Below are positions 18,145-26,686 of a stretch of 64,000 nt of DNA, piece by piece (within the stretch, counting starts at the first letter, position 1; each line of letters starts with the position of its first letter). The notes beneath the pieces were generated by a model. That model worked only from the letters and a program-made list of their open reading frames with translations. It ran no database searches and was not told the DNA's origin. Origin of the DNA: JAFDVL01 sp031409955 (GTDB lineage: Bacteria; Acidobacteriota; Blastocatellia; RBC074); the NCBI GenBank assembly GCA_031409955.1, contig JANNYF010000181.1, positions 4,944 to 68,943 on the forward strand. The letters run 5' to 3'. The position numbers and the translations under genes were made by a program.

Positions 18145-18540
18145 TCAAAGTTCCTTGCTGAGAATCGCCAGCACTTCGCCTTGCACCAGCGCGGCTCCCG
18201 GCAAATCAGGGTTCTGAAATGTGTGGCGCGCCGGGCGTGAATGCGCATCGGGAAACATCGCCAGCCATTCTTTGTTCACGTGAGCGCGGTGTGCCTTATC
18301 TTTCAGCCACACAGTCAGCTTGATAATGTCGTCCGGCGTCCCGTCCGCTGCTGCCAGGATCAATCGAATGTTGGCAAACAGCCGCGCACATTGCTCTTCG
18401 ATGGCAGCGGGAATGGTGCCGGTGGTTGGGTCTTTGCCGAAGATGCCGCTCGTCACCAGAAAGGGGCCGATTTGCGAAGCGACAGGAATCGGATTTTCGT
18501 GCTGTAAGCCTGCGACTTCGAGGCTGCGACGTTTGCTCAT
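18145..18540 (-). CDS. RidA/YjgF family deaminase-like protein
   Basis: 131 residues. RidA-type fold: PIPVASQIGPFLVTSG near the N-terminus, then QCARLFANIRLIL, DDIIKLTVWLKD and the C-terminal region GAALVQGEVLAI. RidA proteins hydrolyse reactive enamines/imines. Some members of the family are 2-aminomuconate deaminases of aromatic ring-cleavage pathways, a precedent that fits this operon. The start overlaps the dehydrogenase stop (ATGA), so the two are translationally coupled. Whether it is a housekeeping RidA or a pathway deaminase cannot be settled from sequence alone. Confidence 0.85.
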   Translation of the reverse strand: MSKRRSLEVAGLQHENPIPVASQIGPFLVTSGIFGKDPTTGTIPAAIEEQCARLFANIRLILAAADGTPDDIIKLTVWLKDKAHRAHVNKEWLAMFPDAHSRPARHTFQNPDLPGAALVQGEVLAILSKEL

Positions 18541-19439
18541 TTCGATTCCCCTGCTTGCTCCGCGATGGCCTGGACAACGGCGCGGTAATCGTTCGGCGGT
18601 TTGCCACCGAATTGCGGCAACAGATTCAGCGCCGCGCCCCAGTCCTGCCGTTTGACAATCGCTTCCGTCATGATGGGTTCGACGCCAATCGCACGCAGCG
18701 TTGCCGCCACTTCTTCGAGTTCGCGCGCGCGGCGTTCACCGTGTTCGATCACGCGCCCGACTTTATAGCTGGCAAGTTTGCCCCATTCGATGCCGGGATA
18801 GGTTTCCGCCAACGTGGCGAAGACGCGTTCGTCCGCGCCATATGGAACCGCCGCCAGCACGCATTCAAACAACAATGCTTCGAGGCCTTTGACAATAATG
18901 CTGCGACACATCTTGGTTGCTGCTGCCGCGCCGATCTGGTCGGAAATAACTTCCAGCTTCATCCCAAACGGCGTGAGCAGTGCCGCCAAGGTTTGCGCGT
19001 GTACACCACCCAGAAACATTGGCACGCGGTGACCATGCGGCGGCACTGGCGACATAATGGCAACCTCGACAAACCGCGCGCCACGTGCTTCGACTTGTTT
19101 TCCGATGGATTGTTTGAGTGCGGGCGAAACCGAATTCAAATCGGCGTAGAGGTGCCGCGCGGTCAAATAGGGCACGGTCTGCTCCGCCGCCTCAGCCGCC
19201 CGATTCGCGGTCACAGTCGAAAGCAAAATGTCGCACGCGGCAGCAAGCTGTTCGTTGGAAGTCAGCAGCGGCACTTCGCATTCACTGGCGCGGTGCTGAA
19301 TCTTTTCGCCGCGACCCAGTGTGTGGGTGTGCAGGTCATACGCACAGAGGTACGCCAGACCCGCATCACGCAAGCCTTTGGCGATGTGATAGCCCGCTTC
19401 GCCAAACCCGATAAAGCCAATTTTCAAATCGTTGCTCAT
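18537..19439 (-). CDS. NAD(P)-dependent beta-hydroxyacid dehydrogenase-like protein (DUF1932)
   Basis: 300 residues from ATG 19439, 5 bases after the tannase stop. The N-terminal Rossmann domain has IGFIGFGEAGYHIAKGL. The middle matches 6-phosphogluconate/beta-hydroxyacid dehydrogenase sequences (ADLNSVSPALKQSIG, VEVAIMSPVP). The all-helical C-terminal part is of the DUF1932 type, with the conserved Lys in the TKMCRSIIVKGLEAL region. It probably oxidises or reduces a hydroxy- or oxo-acid made from the aromatic substrate; the exact compound is unknown. Confidence 0.85.
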   Translation of the reverse strand: MSNDLKIGFIGFGEAGYHIAKGLRDAGLAYLCAYDLHTHTLGRGEKIQHRASECEVPLLTSNEQLAAACDILLSTVTANRAAEAAEQTVPYLTARHLYADLNSVSPALKQSIGKQVEARGARFVEVAIMSPVPPHGHRVPMFLGGVHAQTLAALLTPFGMKLEVISDQIGAAAATKMCRSIIVKGLEALLFECVLAAVPYGADERVFATLAETYPGIEWGKLASYKVGRVIEHGERRARELEEVAATLRAIGVEPIMTEAIVKRQDWGAALNLLPQFGGKPPNDYRAVVQAIAEQAGESK

Positions 19440-19444
19440 AACGT

Positions 19445-21013
19445 TTACTGCTGTGTCACACAGGTAAAATTCTCCGCCTTGCTGCTGTCGCCACTGCCTT
19501 TGTATTTTGGCACTTGCGGGTACGCGCAATGCGGGCGCGTCAGCACGGTTGCGTTATTCACGACACGCGATCCAGCCAGCGTGCCGGGCGCAATTCCCTT
19601 CTCTACCCATTCGACCAGTGGCGTGAACCAATCCGCACGATCACACCCGATGCCGCCCGCGCAGTGAAACATGCCGGGAATCATGTAGAGCTTGTAAAAC
19701 TCTTTCGTCTGTTGTTTGCCCACCTTTTTCAGCACGGATTCGTAATAGTCCACTGACATCTGCGGATTCACCAGCGCATCGGCCCAGCCGTGATACTGAA
19801 TGATTTTGCCGCCGCGTTTTTTCAACTTCGACAAGTCAGGATTCGTGGCATCAATGATTTTTGAGAACGCGAGCATTTGCGGCGGATCGGCATCGAAGTT
19901 GAATTGTTTCCAATCCCAGGTTTTGCCGCGCTGCGGATCAAAGGCGAGAAAGCGCATGAACGTTTCGCCAAAGCCCAAGCCCATTCCGCCGTCACCACCG
20001 ATGCTGCCCATCCAACCACTGCGCCCGTTGACCGCAATTTCAGCGCCGAGCGGTTGCCCCGGATAAAGCAACTTGCCTTTGGCATTGCGCACACCGCCGT
20101 AAACTTTTTGCAAGCCTCGTATTTGCGAAGTTGTAAAGCAATCTTTGCCATCAGCTTCATTCGCGCATTTCGGCAAATCTTTTGTCGGATCAAAATTGCA
20201 GCGACGCGGATCAGTAATTAGCCCATCGTTCAACCCATCCACTTCATCACATTTTTTATAGACCGCTTGCGCCAGCAACGACAGCTTGTCGTAAGCAACC
20301 GCGCCCGCGCCTATGGACACAGCCTGCGCGTTCCAAATGCCACGCATCCCTTCGTGCGATTGTTTCAGGACAGGTGCGCCGATCACGTAGCCATCGAAGT
20401 CTTCAGGATAGCGTTGCGCTTCCATCAAGCCTTGTCGCCCGCCCGTCGAACAGCCCACCCAATACGAATATTTCGGCGCGTTGCCGTAATACGCGTTGAT
20501 AATTTGTTTCGCTAATACGGCGGTGTTGTGAACTGCGAGGTGGGCGTAATCAAGCTTCTTGCGATCCGCATTCGGATTGTCTGCGCGATGTTCGGCGAAC
20601 GTGCCGAGCGGTTCTTTCGCCGCGTCGTGTCCGGTGTCAGTGGTTGCCGTGGCAAAACCTTTTTGCAAGCCTGTATTCATTGGGGCCAGACTCAATTGTC
20701 CCGCATAGCCGCCGCCGCCTGCCATATAAAAACGGTTGTTCCAATTGGTCGGCAGCTTCACCGCGAATTTTGCTTCCGGCGCGATCACGCCGCGCACATC
20801 GCAATGTTCGGGCGCTTGCGGTGTGGCGGCAACCAGTGTCGCGGATTCGATTTTCACCTCTGCGCCAAAAGACGTCGCAGTGAATCCAGCGCATTTTTCC
20901 CGTTGCGCAAAGATGGGTAAAAGGCTCATCGTCAGAAGCCCGATCAGCAAGATAGCCTTTTGACCAGCCATTGACCGCACCTTGCCGATGATTATCCCAT
21001 AACCATTTTTCAT
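19445..21013 (-). CDS. Tannase/feruloyl esterase family protein (operon leader)
   Basis: 522 residues. A signal peptide lies at about 15-37 (AILLIGLLTMSLLPIFAQ); ATG 20971 (residue 15, with AGGTG before it) is an equally good start. The catalytic Ser-Asp-His with the family's Cys-Cys bridge is present: C188-S189 in VGCSTGGRQG, D412 in HGWAD, H450-C451 in GMFHCAGG. The calcium loop is DEVDGLNDGLI (256-266). It hydrolyses ester bonds of galloyl or feruloyl esters, outside the cytoplasm. It is the first gene of the seven-gene operon, so it likely supplies the aromatic acid handled by the genes after it. Galloyl versus feruloyl specificity is not decidable here. Confidence 0.9.
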   Translation of the reverse strand: MKNGYGIIIGKVRSMAGQKAILLIGLLTMSLLPIFAQREKCAGFTATSFGAEVKIESATLVAATPQAPEHCDVRGVIAPEAKFAVKLPTNWNNRFYMAGGGGYAGQLSLAPMNTGLQKGFATATTDTGHDAAKEPLGTFAEHRADNPNADRKKLDYAHLAVHNTAVLAKQIINAYYGNAPKYSYWVGCSTGGRQGLMEAQRYPEDFDGYVIGAPVLKQSHEGMRGIWNAQAVSIGAGAVAYDKLSLLAQAVYKKCDEVDGLNDGLITDPRRCNFDPTKDLPKCANEADGKDCFTTSQIRGLQKVYGGVRNAKGKLLYPGQPLGAEIAVNGRSGWMGSIGGDGGMGLGFGETFMRFLAFDPQRGKTWDWKQFNFDADPPQMLAFSKIIDATNPDLSKLKKRGGKIIQYHGWADALVNPQMSVDYYESVLKKVGKQQTKEFYKLYMIPGMFHCAGGIGCDRADWFTPLVEWVEKGIAPGTLAGSRVVNNATVLTRPHCAYPQVPKYKGSGDSSKAENFTCVTQQ

Positions 21014-21143
21014 AATTAAGCGCCTATCCCTTTCGCGTAATTTAGCCAGGAGTTGCGCGTTGACGCGCTATCCAATTACTCTGGCTCCTGCGTGTTTTGG
21101 TAGAAGTGGGTTGAAGTTTATTGCGCAATGCTGTTATGGTCAA

Positions 21144-21161
21144 GCTGTACTATAGTGCAGC
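21144..21161. promoter_or_regulatory. Candidate operator palindrome between the tannase operon and the SnoaL-like gene
   Basis: GCTGTACTATAGTGCAGC is an 18 bp palindrome with one mismatch in the 236-base divergent intergenic region. It is 131 bases from the tannase start and 88 from the SnoaL start, a plausible place for a shared regulator. No regulator gene is adjacent; the nearest is the XRE-cupin gene near 26 kb. Functional role is inferred. Confidence 0.35.
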
Positions 21162-21249
21162 AAGGTATTATGCTGATCTTCGTGACGTCTGAGCCGCAGG
21201 GATAACAAAGATTTTCGGTGCGCTGAATCCAAGCAGAAAGAATAAATGA

Positions 21250-21663
21250 ATGAACACTATCATTGCAGATAAGTTGGCTATCAAGGAACTGATCGCGCGT
21301 TACAACCATTCGATTGATGCAGGCGAAATGGACGTCTGGCTTACCTGTTGGAGCGAGGATGCGGTGCTGGACGGCATCGGCCAATACCTGGTCGGCATGG
21401 CGGCGCTCCGCGCGTTCGCTGATTCTTACGAACAAAATTATCGCAGCAAATTGCCCGGCGGTCGCCACTTCACGGTCAATATTGTTTCCGACATTCAGGG
21501 CGACGAAGCGACGTCACGGTCCTACTTGCAACTGACGCGCACCGGAGTCAACGGGGCGCAAATCGTTTTCACGGGTCGGTATGAAGACGCATTGGTCAAG
21601 CGCGATGGGCAATGGCGCTTCCGCAGTCGCAAGCTGATTCAGGACATGTCGCCCGCCAGTTAA
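21250..21663 (+). CDS. SnoaL-like/NTF2-fold protein
   Basis: 137 residues with an NTF2-like alpha+beta cone: KELIARYNHSIDAGEMDVWLTCW, VGMAALRAFADSYEQ, GRHFTVNIVSDIQG, and FTGRYEDALVKRDGQWRFRSRKL. Members are small isomerases, dehydratases or subunits of ring-hydroxylating enzymes. It is divergent from the tannase operon and convergent with a second tannase gene, its stop sharing a TTAA with the latter's stop. Location points to a role in processing an aromatic intermediate, but the fold alone does not define a reaction. Confidence 0.8.
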   Translation: MNTIIADKLAIKELIARYNHSIDAGEMDVWLTCWSEDAVLDGIGQYLVGMAALRAFADSYEQNYRSKLPGGRHFTVNIVSDIQGDEATSRSYLQLTRTGVNGAQIVFTGRYEDALVKRDGQWRFRSRKLIQDMSPAS

Positions 21664-23180
21664 GGCTCCGCACAAGTAAAATTCACCGCCTCATCCACAC
21701 TGCCGCCGCCTTTGTATTGGGCGACTTTCGGATACGCGCACAGCGGTCTAGTGCGAATAGGATTTGAACCTTTGCCAATTATTTGCTCCGGTGCTTTGCC
21801 CTGCTCTACCCAAGCTTCCAACGCAGCAAGGTAATCGGCCTGATGACAGCCGGGGCCGCCGCTGCAATGCAACATCCCTGGCACTAAAAACAACCGCGCG
21901 AATGATTCGACTTTTTGGCGACCGCCCATCGTGCGCTGCAATTGTTCGTAATACTGAATCGTTGCGGCTGCCGGAAAGGCGTTGTCTGCCCAGCCGTGGT
22001 AGAAAATCAGTTTGCCGCCGCGTTGCTGGAACGCTTTCAGATTGGCATTCGTCGCGTTCACCAATTTCGCGGCGGCGTTGGTTGCCGCAAGGTCTTGCTC
22101 AAAATCGAATTGGTGCAATTGGTAATTCGGATTGTCGTAAATCCAGTAGCGCAAAAAGCCTTCGCCGAACGCGTAGGAAAGATTCGGGCCAAGTAGTTTG
22201 ATCGTCGGGACGCCTTCGCCCAACCATATATTCCAACCGCTTTCGACGCCCGGATGAAAGCCCGGATACAGTTGGCCTTTACTGTTTTTCGCGCCGCCAT
22301 AAATTTTTTGTAGCGCCGCGATTTGTGGTGGCGTGAAGCAAGCGGCATTGTCTTCGCCTGCTTTGCATTTGGGCAAATCTTTCGTGGGAGCAAAATTGCA
22401 TTTGCGCGGATCATCCAGCAAGCCGTCCTGCAACCCATCCACCGCATCGCATTTTGCCAGCACGCTTGCTTCCAGCAATTTCAGCTTGGCGGCATTCACG
22501 ACCGGCATCGTCAAATTATTCGGATCGGGAAACATCGCTTGCCCGTTCCAAATAAACGCGAAATGAAAGCCGGTCAAGTTGTACGCGGGTGCGCCTACGA
22601 TGATGCCGTCGAAATCGGCGGGATAACGTTGCGCCGCGATCATTGCCTGCCGCCCACCACCGGAACAGCCCGTAAAATAAGCCTGACGCGGCGGTGCGCC
22701 ATAAAATTGTCTGATAATTTCTTTCGCTGTTACCGTGGTGAGGTGAAAGGCGCGATACGCAAAATCGGCTTCGCCCTTGGGGTTGTTGAGCGCCCAACTG
22801 GTGTCGCCGCTGTTGCCTTTGTGACCCGTATCCGTCGTCGCTGTCGCGTAATTTCTTTTCCAGCCGATGGAAGTATCCGTGATCGTCCCCGCGTTGCCGC
22901 CGATACCAACCACCAGCAATTTGTTGTTCCATGGCGCGGGCAAATTCACTTCAAAGCCGATGGTACGATCAATCGTACCCGTGATTTTGCAACGCGCGGG
23001 GCTTGCATTGTTTGCTGCAATTTCTTCCGCTGCAGTCACGACGGCATTGTTGTTCAGACGCGCTTTCGTCAAGTCTTGACAGGCCAGCCGTGCCTGCGCC
23101 TGCACGGCGGTCAGCGCCAGCGGCAGCAAGCAAACAAGAAGAAGAAACTGCGTCAGCTTCACAATGTAAATATTCGGCAT
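21660..23180 (-). CDS. Second tannase/feruloyl esterase family protein
   Basis: 506 residues with a signal peptide (FLLLVCLLPLALTAVQAQA). Catalytic set: C172-S173 in TGCSGGGRQA, D399 in HGWAD, H438-C439 in GMLHCSGG. The calcium loop is DAVDGLQDGLL (245-255). Overall similarity to the 19445-21013 protein is clear but moderate, so these look like diverged paralogues with different ester specificity rather than a recent duplication. Its 3' end abuts the SnoaL-like gene. The start is followed upstream by a repeat-rich gap, so it has its own promoter. Confidence 0.9.
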   Translation of the reverse strand: MPNIYIVKLTQFLLLVCLLPLALTAVQAQARLACQDLTKARLNNNAVVTAAEEIAANNASPARCKITGTIDRTIGFEVNLPAPWNNKLLVVGIGGNAGTITDTSIGWKRNYATATTDTGHKGNSGDTSWALNNPKGEADFAYRAFHLTTVTAKEIIRQFYGAPPRQAYFTGCSGGGRQAMIAAQRYPADFDGIIVGAPAYNLTGFHFAFIWNGQAMFPDPNNLTMPVVNAAKLKLLEASVLAKCDAVDGLQDGLLDDPRKCNFAPTKDLPKCKAGEDNAACFTPPQIAALQKIYGGAKNSKGQLYPGFHPGVESGWNIWLGEGVPTIKLLGPNLSYAFGEGFLRYWIYDNPNYQLHQFDFEQDLAATNAAAKLVNATNANLKAFQQRGGKLIFYHGWADNAFPAAATIQYYEQLQRTMGGRQKVESFARLFLVPGMLHCSGGPGCHQADYLAALEAWVEQGKAPEQIIGKGSNPIRTRPLCAYPKVAQYKGGGSVDEAVNFTCAEP

Positions 23181-23559
23181 AGCTCACAGATTATTTGAAG
23201 ATTGTACGAATAAAAGTCCATGGAGGACAACCATCATTGGACATTGGACACTAGACATTGCCTCCTGATAGACCGAAAAGAAAATGCCGTCCATGCTTCT
23301 GAGAGGAGCAATGGGCAATGTCTAATGTCCATTGCTGGCAGCCGCGCTCCTCTAGGGCAATGGCATTGAATTAAGGAGCGGCCTGAAAATAACTTGACCC
23401 ACGAGAGTGGTTCCAACTGATTCCCGACTCCCGATGCCTGATCCCTGCCCACAAAAACAAAGAACCGTTTTGGGGCGCAGGCGTCAGGCATCAGGAATCA
23501 GGAATCAGGCAGAGGAGCCTTCTTTCCTGCTGGCTCCTTAATTCAATGCCATTGCTCCT
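23181..23559. repeat. Gene-free spacer of nested inverted repeats
   Basis: A 22 bp inverted repeat is formed by 23358-23379 and 23533-23554 (core CAATGGCATTGAATTAAGGAGC and its complement). Inside are inverted segments with the GGACATTGGACA / TGTCTAATGTCC motif and a CAGGAATCAGG family also found at 59977-60061. The sub-motif GCAATGGCATTGAATTAAG (23357-23375) recurs with one change at 44992-45010. The last repeat copy abuts the stop of the next gene (23560). No coding sequence seen. Confidence 0.6.
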
Positions 23560-24330
23560 CTAGGGAACAATCTTGATCGTCACGCGGCGCTTCTCTGGAT
23601 CTGTCACGCCGTCGCAGGGTTCCGGCTCGCTCTTCCACTTGACGCTGACAGCCGCGGGCAAGAGGCCGAGTCCGACAAGGATTCCGCCAATTTTTTTCGC
23701 GCGCCTTTCGGCAATGGAGGCAGCCTCGATAAACTTTTGTCCGTTGGATAACCACGTCGTGGCGCGATAACCCATCACCTCGATCCGGCTGGCGTTCACG
23801 GCTTTCGCAACTCGGGCGGATTCTCCAACAATTCTCGTCGTATGGAGCGTCAAATAATCGCTGTCGAAATCAAACGGCACGATAAATTCGCGCCCGTCCG
23901 TTTCCGCGCCTTGCTGCCGGAGCTGTTCGACTGGGCGTCGTGCGGGTGCGGGTGGCGCGTCCAATCCGTCTTCCGCAGGCAATAATGTATTGCAGGCTCG
24001 ATTGAGTTCCTGCCGCACCGAAATCCTGACCGACTTCAGCGGAATGCCGCCACAAATGCGGGCTTCGTTCGCCACGGTTCCTTCGACTAACACTTCGTGA
24101 TTCAACTGCGGCGGATAAAATTCTGAGGAACTGCTGCCCTGCTGTCCGAGGTAGTACAACTCGCCCTCGTATTCCGCCAGCCAGCACGGCATCGTTTTGG
24201 TATCGCGGACAATCGGACACGCGATAAAGTTGCGCCGATTGGCGGGCGGTTTGTCATGCTGTACGACGGTGGTCGCGCCAGTAAAAAACACCGCAGCGAG
24301 CGCCATCAGAATAGTCAACGCTGTACTCAT
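23560..24330 (-). CDS. Exported OmpA-like protein
   Basis: 256 residues from ATG 24330 (AAAGGAA before it). A short hydrophobic leader, ALTILMALAAVFFTGA, is followed by a Cys-containing domain. From about residue 150 comes a PAL/OmpA-type segment: VPFDFDSDYLTLHTTRI, IEVMGYRATT, EAASIAERRAKKIGG and DPEKRRVTIKI. The family binds peptidoglycan. It begins 8 bases after the diheme protein's stop, so both are one operon. It could anchor the cytochrome to the cell wall. The downstream stop directly touches repeat DNA. Confidence 0.75.
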   Translation of the reverse strand: MSTALTILMALAAVFFTGATTVVQHDKPPANRRNFIACPIVRDTKTMPCWLAEYEGELYYLGQQGSSSSEFYPPQLNHEVLVEGTVANEARICGGIPLKSVRISVRQELNRACNTLLPAEDGLDAPPAPARRPVEQLRQQGAETDGREFIVPFDFDSDYLTLHTTRIVGESARVAKAVNASRIEVMGYRATTWLSNGQKFIEAASIAERRAKKIGGILVGLGLLPAAVSVKWKSEPEPCDGVTDPEKRRVTIKIVP

Positions 24331-24338
24331 AGTTCCTT

Positions 24339-25901
24339 TCACAACACGCTCAAAAAATTCTCTAAATCCTGTTTCTCCTGCTCGGTCAATTTCATGTCGA
24401 AGCGGCGGTCGTAAAAATCCACTAGCTCGCGCAAGTTCTTTGCCGAACCATTCGAGAAGTACGGTGCGCGCGCCGCCAGTCCGCGAAACTGCCCCATCAC
24501 GATGGAGCCGATGTCCACACACTTGCCCGTAATCAGGGCGCGTCCCGGATCATTCGTATAAATCACGCGCCCGAGGTACGGATGCGGCGGTGCGACTTTG
24601 TCGCAGGTACACTTGAACACAGGCAGTTCAGCTTTGTCGCTAAAGACGGGCGGTTCCGTCCACGTCGGATAATTCGTAGTGCCTACATCTACCCAACCAG
24701 GCGCAAGGTCTTGCCCCGTCATTTGCACGTTGTGGCAAGTCGAGCAACTGCGCTTAATCGGATTGCCGAGGCCGATGGAATTGATGTGCGTAACATCTCG
24801 AATCCAGAATTGCCGGAACATGAATACGTCGTTGCCGCGCGCGACCGAAGCACGGAATTCGCGTTGCGCTGCGGTCAACTCTTGGGGCATCGCGTCCGGC
24901 TTTTTCCAACTGTCGAATAAACGAAATACGGGATCGCGGTTGTTGTTGGCGAGGACGTGAATCTTGCCGTCAGCCATCGCCCTCGGTCCCAGACCGATTG
25001 GCCCGTTCGGTTCGACCAGACTGCCGCCCCATTTGTCGGAGCTTTGCGCGACGTACACCTGGTTTTCAAATGCAATGATCTTTTGCAGACTCTCGCTCGA
25101 CAATCCTTGTCGTCCTTCCTGATGATCCCGGTACGCGCCGATGGCCTGTTGTTTCAAGGTCAGATGCCGCGAATCAGCCATTAGATTCATCCCGACTGGT
25201 TGGCCGGTTTCAGGGTCAGTCGCCATCAATGTGCCCGTTTTGATGTTGAAGACATCGTCGGGCGACATCACGTATTTGAGGTTGGCGACCGGGCGTGGAC
25301 GGCGAAAGACCGACACCGTCGGGTTCACGCCTTTCAAACCATAGGTCGAATCCAGATTCACGCCCGTCGGATCGCGCACGACTTCGATAGTGAATTCTGG
25401 CTGGCTGACCTTTCCGTTGCGATCTCTCGGCGGCCATTGCAAACCCACGCGAAACAGGCCGCGATTTAGCAACAGCGAATGCGAGCTTTCCAATGCCTGG
25501 GGCAGCATGGGATTATTTGATCCGTCCACCGCCGCAAACACTGGGTCTTCGCCTTTGGTCACGCGCCAGCGTTCGCGCAATGCGTCTACGGATACACTCA
25601 TCGCGTTGGCAGGTTGATGGCAGGTGACACAGCCGCGCGGATTCACGCCGAGCGGTTCAAAGAACGGATGCCCTTTCATCTCAATCGGGCCAGACGTATT
25701 CAGGATGCCGACCTTGCCGCTGAGATTCTCAAAATTCATTTCTGCGGGCAGTGTTCCGCCTGCGCCCGCTTCAATCCACGACAAAGGCTGCGGAGAATAG
25801 CTGGCAGCACCGCGACGCAGGATCATAGCGAACAGCCCAAGGCCGATAGCGGCAATAACGACGAGCCGAATTAAGTTACGTTGGGACCGTACTCGTTTCA
25901 T
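24339..25901 (-). CDS. Diheme cytochrome c peroxidase/MauG-like protein
   Basis: 520 residues. An N-terminal hydrophobic anchor (LIRLVVIAAIGLGLFAMIL) leads into two CxxCH heme sites, C91-x2-C94-H95 (CVTCHQ) and C386-x2-C389-H390 (CSTCHN). The C-terminal GLAARAPYFSNGSAKNLREL is typical of the MauG/bacterial cytochrome c peroxidase superfamily, with candidate axial Met469. The spacing of about 290 residues between hemes is wider than in classical CcpA. A periplasmic redox enzyme is likely, using H2O2 or oxidising a partner substrate. It precedes the OmpA-like gene by 8 bases. Oxidation of an aromatic or protein target is possible but not shown. Confidence 0.88.
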   Translation of the reverse strand: MKRVRSQRNLIRLVVIAAIGLGLFAMILRRGAASYSPQPLSWIEAGAGGTLPAEMNFENLSGKVGILNTSGPIEMKGHPFFEPLGVNPRGCVTCHQPANAMSVSVDALRERWRVTKGEDPVFAAVDGSNNPMLPQALESSHSLLLNRGLFRVGLQWPPRDRNGKVSQPEFTIEVVRDPTGVNLDSTYGLKGVNPTVSVFRRPRPVANLKYVMSPDDVFNIKTGTLMATDPETGQPVGMNLMADSRHLTLKQQAIGAYRDHQEGRQGLSSESLQKIIAFENQVYVAQSSDKWGGSLVEPNGPIGLGPRAMADGKIHVLANNNRDPVFRLFDSWKKPDAMPQELTAAQREFRASVARGNDVFMFRQFWIRDVTHINSIGLGNPIKRSCSTCHNVQMTGQDLAPGWVDVGTTNYPTWTEPPVFSDKAELPVFKCTCDKVAPPHPYLGRVIYTNDPGRALITGKCVDIGSIVMGQFRGLAARAPYFSNGSAKNLRELVDFYDRRFDMKLTEQEKQDLENFLSVL

Positions 25902-26036
25902 ATTTCGATCTTTCCCGGAAAAAGTCGTGAAGAGGAAAATTACGTGCCTTCATTTGCTGAAAGAGTCCATCTTTCAGTACCATCAGCAACCGCTGGCGCT
26001 CCTGTACATTGGTCACATCCTGCCCTCACCGCGCCC

Positions 26037-26582
26037 TCAAGGAATCACGATAGCGCTGTAGGCCACGGCCACGCTATCACTTCGATTAAGATACGAATGT
26101 TTCTGATCGCCGCGAAAAACAACGACATCGCCCGCCGCTAGTTTGAAAGGGTCGCCTGCAATCAGCAGTTCAACTTGTCCGGCTTCACACGCGAGATATT
26201 CGCGCGTTCCCAAACGGTGTGGTGTGCCAACCATTCTGGCACCGGGCGGAAGTTCCAGGCGTTCCAGTTCGAGTCCTTGCAAATGATCGGGCAGCAGACT
26301 GCGAATCAGTACGCCGCCGCGCCGCTTTTTGGGAATGGAATCCGCCGGATAAAATTTCGCAATGGCTTTCGGCGGACTGATTAATTCTTCCAGCGGAACC
26401 TGCAGCGCCGCCGCAATCCGCGCCAGCACAATCACCGTCGGATTGGCGGAGCCTGATTCCAGATTCGACCAGGTCGGTCTGGGGACGCCGGAAATTCGAG
26501 CCAGTTGTGCCTGCGTCAGATTGCGACTTTGGCGCAACGCTTTGATGTTCTGCGCAATGTAGCTGGAGATCGCTTCCTTCAT
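26037..26582 (-). CDS. XRE-family regulator with C-terminal cupin
   Basis: 181 residues: an HTH of the Cro/C1 type (about 12-67, ALRQSRNLTQAQLARISGV...) and a cupin_2-like sensor domain (about 105-178, with LPPGARMVGTPHRLGTREYL and AAGDVVVFRGDQKHSYLN). Such proteins often repress catabolic or detoxification genes in response to a small ligand. It is transcribed singly; its upstream region faces the MITE-like element. Targets are unknown. The aromatic operon 5 kb away is one candidate. Confidence 0.85.
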   Translation of the reverse strand: MKEAISSYIAQNIKALRQSRNLTQAQLARISGVPRPTWSNLESGSANPTVIVLARIAAALQVPLEELISPPKAIAKFYPADSIPKKRRGGVLIRSLLPDHLQGLELERLELPPGARMVGTPHRLGTREYLACEAGQVELLIAGDPFKLAAGDVVVFRGDQKHSYLNRSDSVAVAYSAIVIP

Positions 26583-26686
26583 ACTAATCTATTATCCTCT
26601 TGCCAATATGTTAGCAAGCTCGCCAAAATATCAACCTTCGCCTGTATCCTTTGCTGGCTCGCAAAAACGCTCAGGAATGTCCGACA

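Noticed and set aside
18426..19667. A 413-residue open frame on the plus strand over the RidA/dehydrogenase/tannase genes
   Set aside because: It is antisense to three well-supported, tightly packed genes and has no recognisable domain; the frame is open because of codon bias on the other strand.
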